The notes under the pieces were generated by a model, which was given only the letters and a program-made list of their open reading frames with translations, had not been told where the DNA came from and searched no databases. The translations under genes were made by a program, and so were the position numbers. From Streptomyces sp. NWU339 (lineage in GTDB: Bacteria; Actinomycetota; Actinomycetes; Streptomycetales; Streptomycetaceae), in NCBI RefSeq assembly GCF_003143855.1, contig NZ_QFRK01000009.1, forward strand, positions 7,192-71,191: DNA of 64,000 bases. Direction: 5' to 3'. Shown one piece after another: positions 51,826 to 60,531 of this stretch (the stretch's first letter is position 1; the number at the start of each line of letters is the position of its first letter).

Positions 51826-52616
51826 CACCGCCGACACCAACGCCACCGTCGCCGTCACCGGTCCTGGAGCTGAAGGACGTCTCGCTGCACCACCGGGGAA
51901 GCGCCACTCCCGCCGTGCGGGACGTCTCCCTCACCGTCGAGGCCGGCCGCAGCCTCGCGCTCGTCGGCGAGTCCGGCGCGGGCAAGACGACTCTGCTGCG
52001 GCTGCTCCTGGGCCTGGCCCGGCCGACCCGGGGCACGGTCGGCTTCGACGGCGCCGGGCTGAACGTGCGTGACCGCCGGCAGATGCGGCACTTCCGGCGC
52101 AGCGTGCAGTGCGTCTTCCAGGACCCGTACTCGTCGCTCGACCCCCGCAGCCGCGTCGGCGGCATCGTCGCCGAGCCGTTGCGCTCCCTGGGCCTCGACT
52201 CGAAGGCCACGGCGGTCCCCAAGGTGGCCGAGGCGCTGGAGCGGGTGGGGCTCCCGGCGGACGCGGCCGAACGCTATCCGCACGAGTTCTCCGGCGGCCA
52301 GCGCCAGCGCATCGCGATCGCCCGGGCGACGGTGTGCCGTCCGCGGGTGCTGCTGGCCGACGAGCCCGTCAGCGCGCTGGACGTCACGACGCGCGTCGCC
52401 GTGGTCGATCTGCTCGCCGAACTGCAGCGCGAACAGGGTCTGACCGTGGTCATGGTCTCCCACGACCTGTCGGTCGTGGCGTCCCTGTGCGAACGCACCG
52501 CCGTCCTGGAGCGCGGACGGGTCGTCGAACAGGGAGACACGGCGCAGGTGCTGGGCTCCCCTGCGCACCCGTACACCCGCCGGCTCCTCGAAAGCGTGCC
52601 GCGGCTTCCCGTGTGA
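51822..52616 (+). CDS. ABC importer ATPase (DppF/OppF type)
   Basis: This is a 264-residue ATPase. GESGAGKTTLLRLLLGLARP is Walker A, FSGGQRQRIAIARA is the signature, LLADEPVSALDV is Walker B and VMVSHDLSVVASLCERTAVLERGRVVEQG is the C-terminal switch. It is the last gene of the operon. About 180 bp follow before the next gene, containing no recognised structure. Confidence 0.92.
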   Translation: MTPPTPTPPSPSPVLELKDVSLHHRGSATPAVRDVSLTVEAGRSLALVGESGAGKTTLLRLLLGLARPTRGTVGFDGAGLNVRDRRQMRHFRRSVQCVFQDPYSSLDPRSRVGGIVAEPLRSLGLDSKATAVPKVAEALERVGLPADAAERYPHEFSGGQRQRIAIARATVCRPRVLLADEPVSALDVTTRVAVVDLLAELQREQGLTVVMVSHDLSVVASLCERTAVLERGRVVEQGDTAQVLGSPAHPYTRRLLESVPRLPV

Positions 52617-52796
52617 GGCGCCGGGAACCCGCCCGGTCCGGCGCTGCGGGGCGGATCGCCACGGCCGGCGTGGCGGAAGACGCCCTGCCGGGCGCGCTGT
52701 TCGACGTCACCCCCTATTCTGGCCTCGGTGCCGGGTGGAGACCCGGCACCGAGGCAGCGGGGTGGCTGCACGCCGGATTGAGGGGGAAGTCGGCTG

Positions 52797-53162
52797 ATGA
52801 ACTGGATCTGGTGGGTAATCATTCTCTTCTGGACGGGCGGTTTCGCGTGGGCCGCCGACAACGTCCGCACCGCGCTGCGCAACCGGCACGAGCGCAAGCT
52901 CGAACTGCTGGAGGCGGCGAAGCAGGAACGACTGGCCGTCGAAGCGGCGCACAAGCCCCCGGAGCCGGTGTGCGGGTGCACCCACCACCTCGCCAAGCAC
53001 GACAAACAGGGGCGATGCCACGAACGCGTCGAGGTGCCGACGGCCTGGGACGAGAACAAGAAACCGTTGCGTTACGAGGCCGGGGAGTGCAACTGCCAGC
53101 AGTACGTCGGGCCCCAGCCGCTCTCCCAGGTCTACGCGGAGGAGCTGACGGACCGGGCGTGA
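52797..53162 (+). CDS. small membrane-anchored Cys/His-rich protein, unknown
   Basis: This is a 121-residue protein. Residues 1-20 form a Trp-rich hydrophobic helix (MNWIWWVIILFWTGGFAWAA) that should anchor it. Residues 22-52 form a charged, probably coiled-coil helix. Residues 57-102 hold a Cys/His cluster (C59, C61, H63, H64, C74, H75, C98, C100), consistent with one or two bound metal ions. The start is ATG, about seven bases after GGGGAAG. I do not recognise the family. The orientation of the anchor suggests that the metal site faces the cytoplasm. Confidence 0.75.
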   Translation: MNWIWWVIILFWTGGFAWAADNVRTALRNRHERKLELLEAAKQERLAVEAAHKPPEPVCGCTHHLAKHDKQGRCHERVEVPTAWDENKKPLRYEAGECNCQQYVGPQPLSQVYAEELTDRA

Positions 53163-53247
53163 GGTGGTCGCCCCCGGCTCCAGGCCATAATGATCGCCCC
53201 GGAGCGGACCGCGACCGGCGCGGATGGTCAAGTGAGGCGATGCGGCA

Positions 53248-53685
53248 GTGTGGCCACGTGTCGACGGTATGCGCGCGATGGAACTCGGTACCCCCGATGA
53301 CCTGCGGACCGAACTGAACTCCCTTGTCCTGGAAGGACGGAAGACCGCCACGACCGGTCTGCTGGCCGAGTACGTCGAGGAGACCGAGGGTCTGGAGTTC
53401 GTCGGTGAGCGGTTGGCCCTCGTGGACAACGACGGCCACGCCGTCGCCACCATCGAGATAACCGGGGTGGAGCTGACCTCCTTCAGCGAGGTCGGCTGGG
53501 AACACGCCGCCGCCGAGGGCGAGGGGGACGCCTCCCTGGAGGAGTGGCGCGCCGGGCACCGCCGTTTCTGGGAGCGCGAGGGCACGCCGGTTCAGAACGA
53601 CACGCCCGTCGTGTGTCTGGCCTTCCGCGTCGTCCCCGCTGCCGGCCCGTCCACACCCGCATGCGCGAAGTCCTCGCACCAATAA
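53248..53685 (+). CDS. ASCH domain protein
   Basis: This is a 145-residue protein with the ASCH fold (PUA-like): MELGTPDDLRTELNSLVLEGRKTATTGLL, FVGERLALVDNDGHAVATIEITGVELTSFSEVGWEHAAAEGEG and WRAGHRRFWE. ASCH proteins are thought to bind RNA or modified nucleosides, and some have esterase or ribonuclease activity. The start is GTG 53248 with GAGG upstream; ATG at 53269 or 53278 is possible. The last 15 residues are low complexity. Confidence 0.85.
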   Translation: MWPRVDGMRAMELGTPDDLRTELNSLVLEGRKTATTGLLAEYVEETEGLEFVGERLALVDNDGHAVATIEITGVELTSFSEVGWEHAAAEGEGDASLEEWRAGHRRFWEREGTPVQNDTPVVCLAFRVVPAAGPSTPACAKSSHQ

Positions 53686-53799
53686 GCCCCCCGGGGGCTC
53701 CTCGACGCCCCTCACCGAGCACGTCCGGCACCGACGTGCGTCGCGGCGCGGGTGACCTCCCGGGCCGTGGGTGACGACGAGGCCGCCCCCGGGAACGGG

Positions 53800-54384
53800 C
53801 TACTTGCTGACGGCGAAGCGCATCAGGGCGTGCTCGTCGCCCTGCTTGATCTTGCCCGTCTCATTGATCACTTCGAGCTTCCATGTGCCGCCGACCCGGA
53901 TCGCCTTGGCGACGGCGCAGCCGTTGTCCTGGGTGAGCATGCTCGGCCAGATGTCGGCGACCTGCTGGGAGCTGCCCCCGGTGGCGTCGTAGACCTTGAA
54001 GCTGATGTTGCGTGCCTTCTGGAAGGAGCTGCCCTTCTTGTACGCGGCGGCGATGAACACGATCGACGTGATGTGGGGCGGGATCCGGGCGAATTCGACG
54101 GTGACGGTCTCGTCGTCGCCGTCCCCGTGCCCGGTCTGGTTGTCGCCGCTGTGCACCAGGGAGCCGTTGCCCATGGGGTCGAGCGAGTCGAGGCCGGCGA
54201 GGCGCACCGGGTCCCCGCCGTGCATGGCGATGGCGATCAGGTCGAGGTCGGTGCCGGTCTTGTGGCGCAGCTTGCCCAGCAACCCGCCGCTGCTGCCCGC
54301 GGTGGGGTCCCAGGAGACTCCGATGGACAGATGGGTCACTCCGTCCAGGTCCGCAGGGCCGTCTTCCTTCGTGAGCGTGATCAT
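53800..54384 (-). CDS. TerD-family tellurium resistance/stress protein
   Basis: This 194-residue TerD-domain protein has LDGVTHLSIGVSWDPT, DLDLIAIAMHG, DSLDPMGNGSLVHSGDNQTGHGDGDDETVTVEFARIPPHITSIVFIAAAY and a final FAVSK. The acidic DxD/DDE loops match the calcium-binding sites of TerD. Family members act in envelope stress or tellurite tolerance. The start ATG has AAAGGATGACC upstream. It is an isolated copy: no ter operon partners are nearby. Confidence 0.9.
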   Translation of the reverse strand: MITLTKEDGPADLDGVTHLSIGVSWDPTAGSSGGLLGKLRHKTGTDLDLIAIAMHGGDPVRLAGLDSLDPMGNGSLVHSGDNQTGHGDGDDETVTVEFARIPPHITSIVFIAAAYKKGSSFQKARNISFKVYDATGGSSQQVADIWPSMLTQDNGCAVAKAIRVGGTWKLEVINETGKIKQGDEHALMRFAVSK

Positions 54385-54530
54385 GCCTGGGTCATCCTTT
54401 ACGAAGAGGGATTACAACCACAGAGTGTGCCTGGTGCCCCGGCGGTTCCCTGCCAGGGGTCCCCTACAGGCACATATGGCCTCTCTTGACCGCTCTCCGG
54501 CGTCCGGCCCGGCCCTGATGCCCGCTTCGG

Positions 54531-55133
54531 TCAGCCCCGGTCGGCCGGGGCGCGCGTCATGTCGTGGTGGCCGCGCAGGTGACGGGCCGCGTCGGCCGCG
54601 CCGGTCCCGCTGATCAGCACCGCGGACATGGGCGCCCGGCCGTCCGGCGCGCTGCCGTCGGGAGAACTCCCGGGGCCGTGCAGCACCGTGGCCCGTACGG
54701 CGCCGGACGCGATGGTGATCCCGAGGACGCGGTCCCCCGCACGGTCGGGCAGGGTGACGCGCAGGGAGGCGTCCGGTGCCGCCCGGGCCGCGGCGGCGCA
54801 CCAGACCGCCGCCGCGGCCAGGTCCCAGCCGCCGGGCAGCTCGACGGACACGGTGGTGTCCGCACCTCTCAGTGGCCGCCAGCCCTCGGGCCGCGCACCG
54901 CGCTCCGCCGCCGCCCGCCACAGCGTGTCCAGGTCGGCCGCGTGCACGGTGCGGCCGACCCGGTCGCTGAGCAGGTATCCCGCGGACAGCCAGGACCTGA
55001 CCCGCAGTCCGGACCCGGGGTCCAGGAGCTGCCCGGTCCGTGCCGCCCGGTCGGCGAGGACCGACCGGGCGGGCGGGGCCAGGACGTCCTCCCAGCGCGG
55101 CACGGAACGGCCACCGCCACAGGCTCCGCACAT
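54531..55133 (-). CDS. hypothetical protein beginning MCGACGGG
   Basis: This is a 200-residue protein with a Cys-rich start (MCGACGGG), then RSVPRWEDVLAPPARSVLADRAARTGQLL and two alpha/beta segments (RVRSWLSAGYLLSDRVGRTVHAADLDTLWRAA and SLRVTLPDRAGDRVLGITIASG). It has no signal or membrane segment and no recognised domain. It begins 50 bp after the second SDR gene on the same strand and may be the last gene of the LacI-controlled operon. Confidence 0.65.
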   Translation of the reverse strand: MCGACGGGRSVPRWEDVLAPPARSVLADRAARTGQLLDPGSGLRVRSWLSAGYLLSDRVGRTVHAADLDTLWRAAAERGARPEGWRPLRGADTTVSVELPGGWDLAAAAVWCAAAARAAPDASLRVTLPDRAGDRVLGITIASGAVRATVLHGPGSSPDGSAPDGRAPMSAVLISGTGAADAARHLRGHHDMTRAPADRG

Positions 55134-55183
55134 CGGAACTCACCCGCCTCTCACGGACTCGGAACGCAGGACACCCATCGCAC

Positions 55184-55933
55184 TCACGGCATGACGTCGC
55201 CGCTGTTGGGGCCGAGGGTCTGCCCCACGTAGAGGTTGCCGCCCGGATCACTGGCCAGCAGCACGGCGGTGGGGGCGACCTCCGCCGGGACCCCGAAGCG
55301 GCCGAGGGGCAGTTCGGCCTGCTTGGCCTTCTTCCAGTCCTCGCTGATGCCGTCCACCAGCGGGGTGAACACCGGGCCGGGTGCGATCGCGTTGACCAGC
55401 ACCCCCTTCGGGCCGACCTCCCTGGCCAGCGCCTTGGTCAGGCCGATGACGCCGGCCTTGGCCGCCGAGTAGTGCACCAGGCCCTCGCCGCCCTTGATGC
55501 CGAGCTGGCTGGCGATGTTGATGACCCGGCCGCTGCCGCGGGCGACCATGTGCGGCACCGTCCAGCGGCAGCACAGGAAGACGCTGCGCAGGTCGATGGC
55601 TATCATCTCGTCCCAGGTCTCGACGTCCATCTCGACCAGCGGTACCTCGGTGAGGATGCCCGCGGAGTTGACCAGGACGTCGGGCGCGCCCAGGCCGGAC
55701 ACGCAGTTCTCCACCATCTGCCGGGTCTGCTCCGCGTCGGTCACGTCGACGACCGCGGTGGCCACCTCCGTACCCTGCGCCGTGAGGCGCTCGGCGAGCA
55801 CGGAGAGCCGGTCGGCGTCGCGGTCGGCCAGGAAGAGCCGAGCGCCCTCGGCCGCGTAGGCCTCGGCGATCGCCGACCCGATGCCGCTCGCCGCGCCCGT
55901 CACCAGCGCGACCTGTTGTTCGAGGACTCCCAT
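55184..55933 (-). CDS. short-chain dehydrogenase/reductase (classical SDR)
   Basis: This is a 249-residue SDR. The nucleotide motif is TGAASGIGSAIAEAY near residue 13, followed by LVNSAGIL (NNAG equivalent) and the catalytic set in INIASQLGIKGGEGLVHYSAAKAGVIGL (Ser, YxxxK). The start is ATG 55933, with AAAGGTG six bases upstream. It lies 104 bp downstream of the other SDR in the operon. The two SDRs may act on consecutive alcohol/ketone steps of a catabolic route. Confidence 0.88.
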   Translation of the reverse strand: MGVLEQQVALVTGAASGIGSAIAEAYAAEGARLFLADRDADRLSVLAERLTAQGTEVATAVVDVTDAEQTRQMVENCVSGLGAPDVLVNSAGILTEVPLVEMDVETWDEMIAIDLRSVFLCCRWTVPHMVARGSGRVINIASQLGIKGGEGLVHYSAAKAGVIGLTKALAREVGPKGVLVNAIAPGPVFTPLVDGISEDWKKAKQAELPLGRFGVPAEVAPTAVLLASDPGGNLYVGQTLGPNSGDVMP

Positions 55934-56037
55934 GCCGTTCACCTTTCTCGCCGCGGCCCTGTCCGCTGCCGCTTTCGTTCACTGCTGCCTGATGTACTGC
56001 CGCTCGGCCCGCCGCCGCTCGGCCCGCCGTCAGTCGG

Positions 56038-56841
56038 TCACTCCGGCCAGCGGACCGTGAGGCCGCCGTCCACGATCAGCTCCTGGCCGGTGATGTACGC
56101 CGCGTCGTCGCTGGTGAGGAAGCGGATCGCGCGGGCGACCTCGTCGGCCTCGCCCACCCGGCCCGCGGGGATGCTCCGGCCGGCCTTTTCGAGCCCGGCG
56201 GGTCCCAGGGAGTTCTTCTCGTCCAGCGACTGCGGGGTCTCGATCAGTCCGGGAATGATGGTGTTGACCCGGATGCCCCGGGGGGCGAGTTCGGTCGCCA
56301 GCGACCGGCACAGTCCCAGCACCCCGCTCTTGGCGGCGGCGTAGTGGGCGTGGTCGTCCCAGCCGTACACCCCGCCGGCGATGGAGGAGACCGCGACCAT
56401 GGAGCCGGGGCCGGTCATCACGGCGGCGGCGGAGCGGAAGGTGCGCAGCACACCGGTCAGGTCGACCGAGAGCATGTCGTTCCAGGAGTCGTCGTCGAGG
56501 TCCGCCAGGGCGGCCCGGCGCAGTACGCCGGCCCCGGCCACCGCGATGTCCAGCCGCCCGTACGTCTCGACGGCGGCCCGGGCGAGGGCGTCGACCTGCC
56601 CGCTGTCCCTGACGTCGACCGCGACGGCGGTGCAGCGGCCGCCGGCGGCCTCGACCTGCCGGACGGTCTCGTCGGCGCTGTGCGGGTCCTTGGGGTAGAA
56701 GCCGACGACGCTGTGGGCCCCGGCACGGGCGTACGCCACGGCCAGGGCGCGGCCGATGCCGCTCGCGCCGCCGGTGATGACGGCGACCTTGCCGGCCAGC
56801 CCGTCGTCGCGGGCCGGTGCGGTGAGCTCGGTGGAGGACAT
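56038..56841 (-). CDS. short-chain dehydrogenase/reductase (classical SDR)
   Basis: This is a 267-residue SDR. ITGGASGIGRALAVAYARAG is the nucleotide motif, and VSSIAGGVYGWDDHAHYAAAKSGVLGL carries the catalytic Ser and YxxxK. The C-terminus AAYITGQELIVDGGLTVRW is typical. The start ATG has AAAGGCAGGAC upstream. It lies 79 bp downstream of the MFS gene in the asparaginase-deacetylase-MFS operon. Confidence 0.88.
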   Translation of the reverse strand: MSSTELTAPARDDGLAGKVAVITGGASGIGRALAVAYARAGAHSVVGFYPKDPHSADETVRQVEAAGGRCTAVAVDVRDSGQVDALARAAVETYGRLDIAVAGAGVLRRAALADLDDDSWNDMLSVDLTGVLRTFRSAAAVMTGPGSMVAVSSIAGGVYGWDDHAHYAAAKSGVLGLCRSLATELAPRGIRVNTIIPGLIETPQSLDEKNSLGPAGLEKAGRSIPAGRVGEADEVARAIRFLTSDDAAYITGQELIVDGGLTVRWPE

Positions 56842-56920
56842 GTCCTGCCTTTCGTGGAGTCCCCGGTGCGTGGCGGGTGCGGGCCGCCACGCACCGGGAA
56901 GGGAGGGGGAAACGGTCGGC

Positions 56921-58312
56921 TCAGGGCGCTGCGGCCTGGAGCGCGGGCTCGTCGTCCGTGTCCTGGCTGACCTTGTTGGCGCCGAGCATCAGCACGCCGG
57001 AGAGGAACATCCCCAGGGCGCCCGCGACGAACGCGGCCGTGGTGGCGCTCGCCCCGAGGCCGATGATCGCGCTGAGCAGTGCCGAGCCGGCGACCGCGCC
57101 CGCGGGGCCCATCACGTGGGCGGTGTTGGAGCCGATGCCGCGGACCCGGGCCGGGAACGACTCGCCCATGTAGAACACCATGGCGGAGTACGGGCCGAGG
57201 AGGAAGAACAGCCCCAGGGCGTACATCGGGATGACGTACGCGGCGCTGTCCGGTCCGAAGAGCATCGCCGTCATGACGACGCCGCCGATGGTCCAGCCGA
57301 CGATGATGGTCGTCCGCCGCCCGATCCGGTCACCGAGGTACCCGTGGGTGAGGTAGCCGAGGAAGCCGGCCAGGTTGGCCAGGATGAGCACGACCAGCGC
57401 GCTGGAGAACGAGACGCCCTTGCCGTCGGTGAGGATGGTGGTGCCCAGCACCGAGAAGACCTGGATGCCCATCCAGTTGAACAGCCACGCTCCGGACAGG
57501 CACAGGGTGTGCCGGCGCAGGTCCGGGGCGAAGAGCTGGCGCAGACCGGACTCGTTGTCCCGGCTGATGTCGAGGTCGTACAGCTTCGCCAGCTTGGTCG
57601 CGTCGGCGTCGCGTCCCTCCTTGCGCAGTTCCCGCGTCCGCTTGAGGGCGACGAAGGAGGGCGACTCACGGAGCTTGGACCCGGCAACGAGGATGACGAC
57701 GACCGGGAAGGTGGCGAGGAGGAAGATCCAGCGCCAGCTCATGACCGGCAGCAGCACGGCCGCGAACGCCGCGGCCAGCAGGGCGCCGACCGGCCAGCCG
57801 CTCTGCACCAGGCTGAACATGAAGCCGCGGCGCCGGCTCTTGCCGTACATCTCGTTGAGGTAGACGCCGTTGACGACCTCCTCGGAGTAGCCGAGGCCGG
57901 AGATGGCCCGCGCTCCGATCAGCGAGGCGGCTCCGCCGACCAGTGCCGTGAGGCCGGAGGAGAGCGCGGCGCCCGCCGTGGTGACGATCAGGCTCGGCTT
58001 GCGGCCCCAGCGGTCCAGCATCGGCCCGACCAGCAGGGAGACGACGAAGGTGCCGATGGTCACGCCGGTGGCGATCGCCGTGGCCTGCCCGGTGCTCCAG
58101 CCGAACGTCTCGGAGATCTTCGGCAGCAGGGTGCCGAAGAGCACGAAGTCGTAGACGGAGAAGACCCAGGCCAGGAAACAGACCACGGTGGTGGTCGTGA
58201 TGGTGCGCCGGCTGAGCGTCGGGGGGCCCTTGAAGAGGACCTCGTCCGAGGGTGCTCCGCTGCGCGGCCACTCGTTCTCGTGGGGTATGTCGGTCTGCTG
58301 CACGGTGGTCAT
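56921..58312 (-). CDS. MFS transporter of the LacI-controlled operon
   Basis: This is a 463-residue transporter with 12 predicted membrane segments: [21 protein letters not shown] in TM1, [15 protein letters not shown] (motif A), then [18 protein letters not shown] and a second [16 protein letters not shown]. The style is that of metabolite/aromatic acid:H+ symporters, so import of the pathway substrate is likely. The start ATG overlaps the deacetylase stop by 4 bp (ATGA). Confidence 0.88.
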   Translation of the reverse strand: MTTVQQTDIPHENEWPRSGAPSDEVLFKGPPTLSRRTITTTTVVCFLAWVFSVYDFVLFGTLLPKISETFGWSTGQATAIATGVTIGTFVVSLLVGPMLDRWGRKPSLIVTTAGAALSSGLTALVGGAASLIGARAISGLGYSEEVVNGVYLNEMYGKSRRRGFMFSLVQSGWPVGALLAAAFAAVLLPVMSWRWIFLLATFPVVVILVAGSKLRESPSFVALKRTRELRKEGRDADATKLAKLYDLDISRDNESGLRQLFAPDLRRHTLCLSGAWLFNWMGIQVFSVLGTTILTDGKGVSFSSALVVLILANLAGFLGYLTHGYLGDRIGRRTTIIVGWTIGGVVMTAMLFGPDSAAYVIPMYALGLFFLLGPYSAMVFYMGESFPARVRGIGSNTAHVMGPAGAVAGSALLSAIIGLGASATTAAFVAGALGMFLSGVLMLGANKVSQDTDDEPALQAAAP

Positions 58313-59202
58313 CTGCTGTCCCCCTTCTGGCGCGGGTTGCGGGCGGCGAAGTCGTCCGCGATCTGGTCGAAGGTCACCCAGCGGACGCCTTCGTGGGAGT
58401 TGATGTGGTCGATGAGGCGCTCCAGCATCAGCAGCACCTGGGGGCGGCCGGCCACGTCGGGGTGGATGGTCATGGTGAAGGCCGCGTGGTCCATCTCCCG
58501 ATACACCCAGTCGAACTGGTCGCGCCACATCTCCTCGATGTCACGGGGGTTGACGAAGCCGTGGCTGTTCGGGCTGGCCTTGATGAACATCATCGGAGGC
58601 AGGTCGTCGAGGTACCAGTTGGCCGGGATCTCGATGAGGTCGGTCTCCTGGCCGCGCACCAGCGGCTTCATCCAGGTCTCGGCCGGCTTGCTGTAGTCGA
58701 TCTTCGTCCAGGAGTCGCCGACCCGCACGTAGTACGGCTCGAAGTCGCGGTGCATCAGGGAGTGGTCGTACTTGATGCCCCGCTCGAGCAGCAGCTCGTT
58801 GGTGACCGGGCTGAACTCCCACCAGGGCGCCACATAGCCGGTGGGACGGCGGCCGGACCGGGCCTCGATCAGCTCGATGCAGCGGTCCAGGACGGCGGCC
58901 TCCTGCTCGCGGTTCATGGCGATCGGGTTCTCGTGGCTGTAGCCGTGCACGCCGATCTCGTGGCCGGCGGCGACGCAGGCGTCGAACTCCTCCGGGAAGG
59001 TCTCGACGGAGTGGCCGGGCCAGAAGAACGTCTGGGTCAGACCGCGGCGTCGGAACAGTTCCAGCAGGCGCGGTACGCCGACCTCGCCCGCGAACAGACC
59101 GCGGGAGATGTCGTCGGGCGAGTCCTCGCCTCCGTAGGAGCCGAGCCAGCCGCCGACTGCGTCGACGTCCACTCCGAAGCCGACAAGGATTTCCTTGGTC
59201 AT
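58309..59202 (-). CDS. polysaccharide-deacetylase-fold hydrolase (PuuE/PgdA-like)
   Basis: This is a 297-residue NodB-fold metallohydrolase. The metal-binding aspartate motif is [12 protein letters not shown] (about 7-18). The histidines are in [11 protein letters not shown] (H86, H90). [17 protein letters not shown] and [21 protein letters not shown] follow. This subgroup includes PuuE-type allantoinases and cyclic-imide hydrolases rather than classical sugar deacetylases. There is no signal peptide, so it acts in the cytoplasm. The start is ATG 59202, with AAGGAG seven bases upstream; an ATG two codons earlier abuts the ribosome-binding site and is unlikely. Confidence 0.85.
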   Translation of the reverse strand: MTKEILVGFGVDVDAVGGWLGSYGGEDSPDDISRGLFAGEVGVPRLLELFRRRGLTQTFFWPGHSVETFPEEFDACVAAGHEIGVHGYSHENPIAMNREQEAAVLDRCIELIEARSGRRPTGYVAPWWEFSPVTNELLLERGIKYDHSLMHRDFEPYYVRVGDSWTKIDYSKPAETWMKPLVRGQETDLIEIPANWYLDDLPPMMFIKASPNSHGFVNPRDIEEMWRDQFDWVYREMDHAAFTMTIHPDVAGRPQVLLMLERLIDHINSHEGVRWVTFDQIADDFAARNPRQKGDSR

Positions 59203-59303
59203 CGACATCTCCTTTGATGACGTTCTGGGGATGGGGTGGTTGGGTGAGGGTGTGTCAGTAAGTCGGTTTGGTAAGGGGGTTGGGTGGCGCGAGGTGCTCG
59301 GGC

Positions 59304-60299
59304 TCAGGAGCCGGGCGGTGGGTCTTCTCCGGCGAGCCAGGCGCGGACCAGGGCTTCTGTCGAACGGCCGGGTACGGCGCTCGCGGCGGCCAGCAGCAGC
59401 CGGGCCTGCCAGGGGCTGAGGTCGTCGGCGAACACGGCGCCGACCCGCTGGAGTTCGGTGCCGCCGCCCGCGTAGAGGGGTGCGACGGGGCCGGAGTGCA
59501 CCCGTGAGCAGATCAGCACCGGGTGACCCGAGGCCACCGCCTCGGCGACCGCCTCGACCAGTTCCGGCCCGGCATTGCCCGCGCCGACCGCCGCCACCAC
59601 GACCCCCGCGGCACCGGCCTCCAGGCTGGCCCGGACGAACAGTCCGTCCGCACCGGGATAGACCGGCACCACGTCCACCCGGGGCAGGTCGGGGAGGTCG
59701 AGGTCGAGGGGGAACCGCGGGCGGGGCCTCGGCTGCGACAGCGGTACCACGCGTCCGTCCGCGATGCGGAGCGCCGGTCCGCGTCCGGGCGCGGTGAAGG
59801 CGTGCGCCGACATGGTGTCGCTCTTGCGCACCCCGCGGGCGGGGAAGGCGAAGCCGTCGAAGACCAGCAGCGGGCCCTGCCCCCGGGCCGCGTCGTCGGC
59901 GGCCACGGCCAGGGCGTCACCCAGGTTGGCCGGACCGTCCGCGGCGCGGTCGTCGAAGGGGCGCTGGGCGCCGGTCAGCACGATCGGCCGCGGGTCGTCG
60001 AACGCCAGGTCCAGCAGGAAGGCGGTCTCCTCCATGGTGTCGGTGCCGTGCGTCATCACCACCCCGTCGGCCCCGTCTTGCAGCGCCTTGCGCACTTCAC
60101 GGGCCAGCGCCAGAAGGTCCGCGGTGCCGAAGGCGTAGCTGCCCCGGGTGACCACGTCCCGCGTGCTCACCTCCACGCCGGCCGGCAGCGGACCGGCCGA
60201 CGCGACCAGTTCCTTCGCGAGTACGGTCGCCCGGCGGCCCTCCGCCCCGCCCCGGCTCGCGATGGTGCCGCCGGTGGCCACGACCTGGATTCGACGCAT
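59304..60299 (-). CDS. L-asparaginase/asparaginase-like amidase
   Basis: This is a 331-residue type I/II asparaginase-fold amidohydrolase. The first catalytic threonine is T12 in ATGGTIAS, and the second is in [10 protein letters not shown] (84-92, with the Thr-Asp-Lys set partly visible as TDT). [20 protein letters not shown] follows. It has no signal peptide, so it is cytoplasmic. The start ATG has AGAGAGGG upstream. It is the first gene of the leftward operon; two LacI-type operators lie 22-56 bp upstream of its start. In this context it may hydrolyse a half-amide produced by the deacetylase-fold enzyme. Confidence 0.88.
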   Translation of the reverse strand: MRRIQVVATGGTIASRGGAEGRRATVLAKELVASAGPLPAGVEVSTRDVVTRGSYAFGTADLLALAREVRKALQDGADGVVMTHGTDTMEETAFLLDLAFDDPRPIVLTGAQRPFDDRAADGPANLGDALAVAADDAARGQGPLLVFDGFAFPARGVRKSDTMSAHAFTAPGRGPALRIADGRVVPLSQPRPRPRFPLDLDLPDLPRVDVVPVYPGADGLFVRASLEAGAAGVVVAAVGAGNAGPELVEAVAEAVASGHPVLICSRVHSGPVAPLYAGGGTELQRVGAVFADDLSPWQARLLLAAASAVPGRSTEALVRAWLAGEDPPPGS

Positions 60300-60320
60300 G
60301 AACCCTCTCTTTGCCTCGTC

Positions 60321-60355
60321 GCAAACGATTGCGATGAGGCTACGCAAACGATTGC
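60321..60355. promoter_or_regulatory. two identical LacI-type operator sequences (GCAAACGATTGC)
   Basis: GCAAACGATTGC occurs at 60321-60332 and again at 60344-60355, with starts 23 bp apart. That is close to two helical turns, so both would face the same side. Each is an imperfect palindrome (GCAA-N4-TTGC) of the LacI/GalR class. They lie in the asparaginase/lacI divergent region, close to the asparaginase start, and probably block its promoter. Confidence 0.75.
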
Positions 60356-60531
60356 TGTTTGGTCAATGGTTGTCGGACACTTGTCTGGCCAGAGCATTCG
60401 AGGATGTGCGAGGCTCAGGGCGCCAGGGCGGCGAACAGCCGTCGGCACCGGGCGGAGTCGGACCGGATCCGACAGGATCCGAGGGCGTCCGCGCGGAGTT
60501 CGAGCAGGATTCGAGAAGAAGGGCAGCGGGA

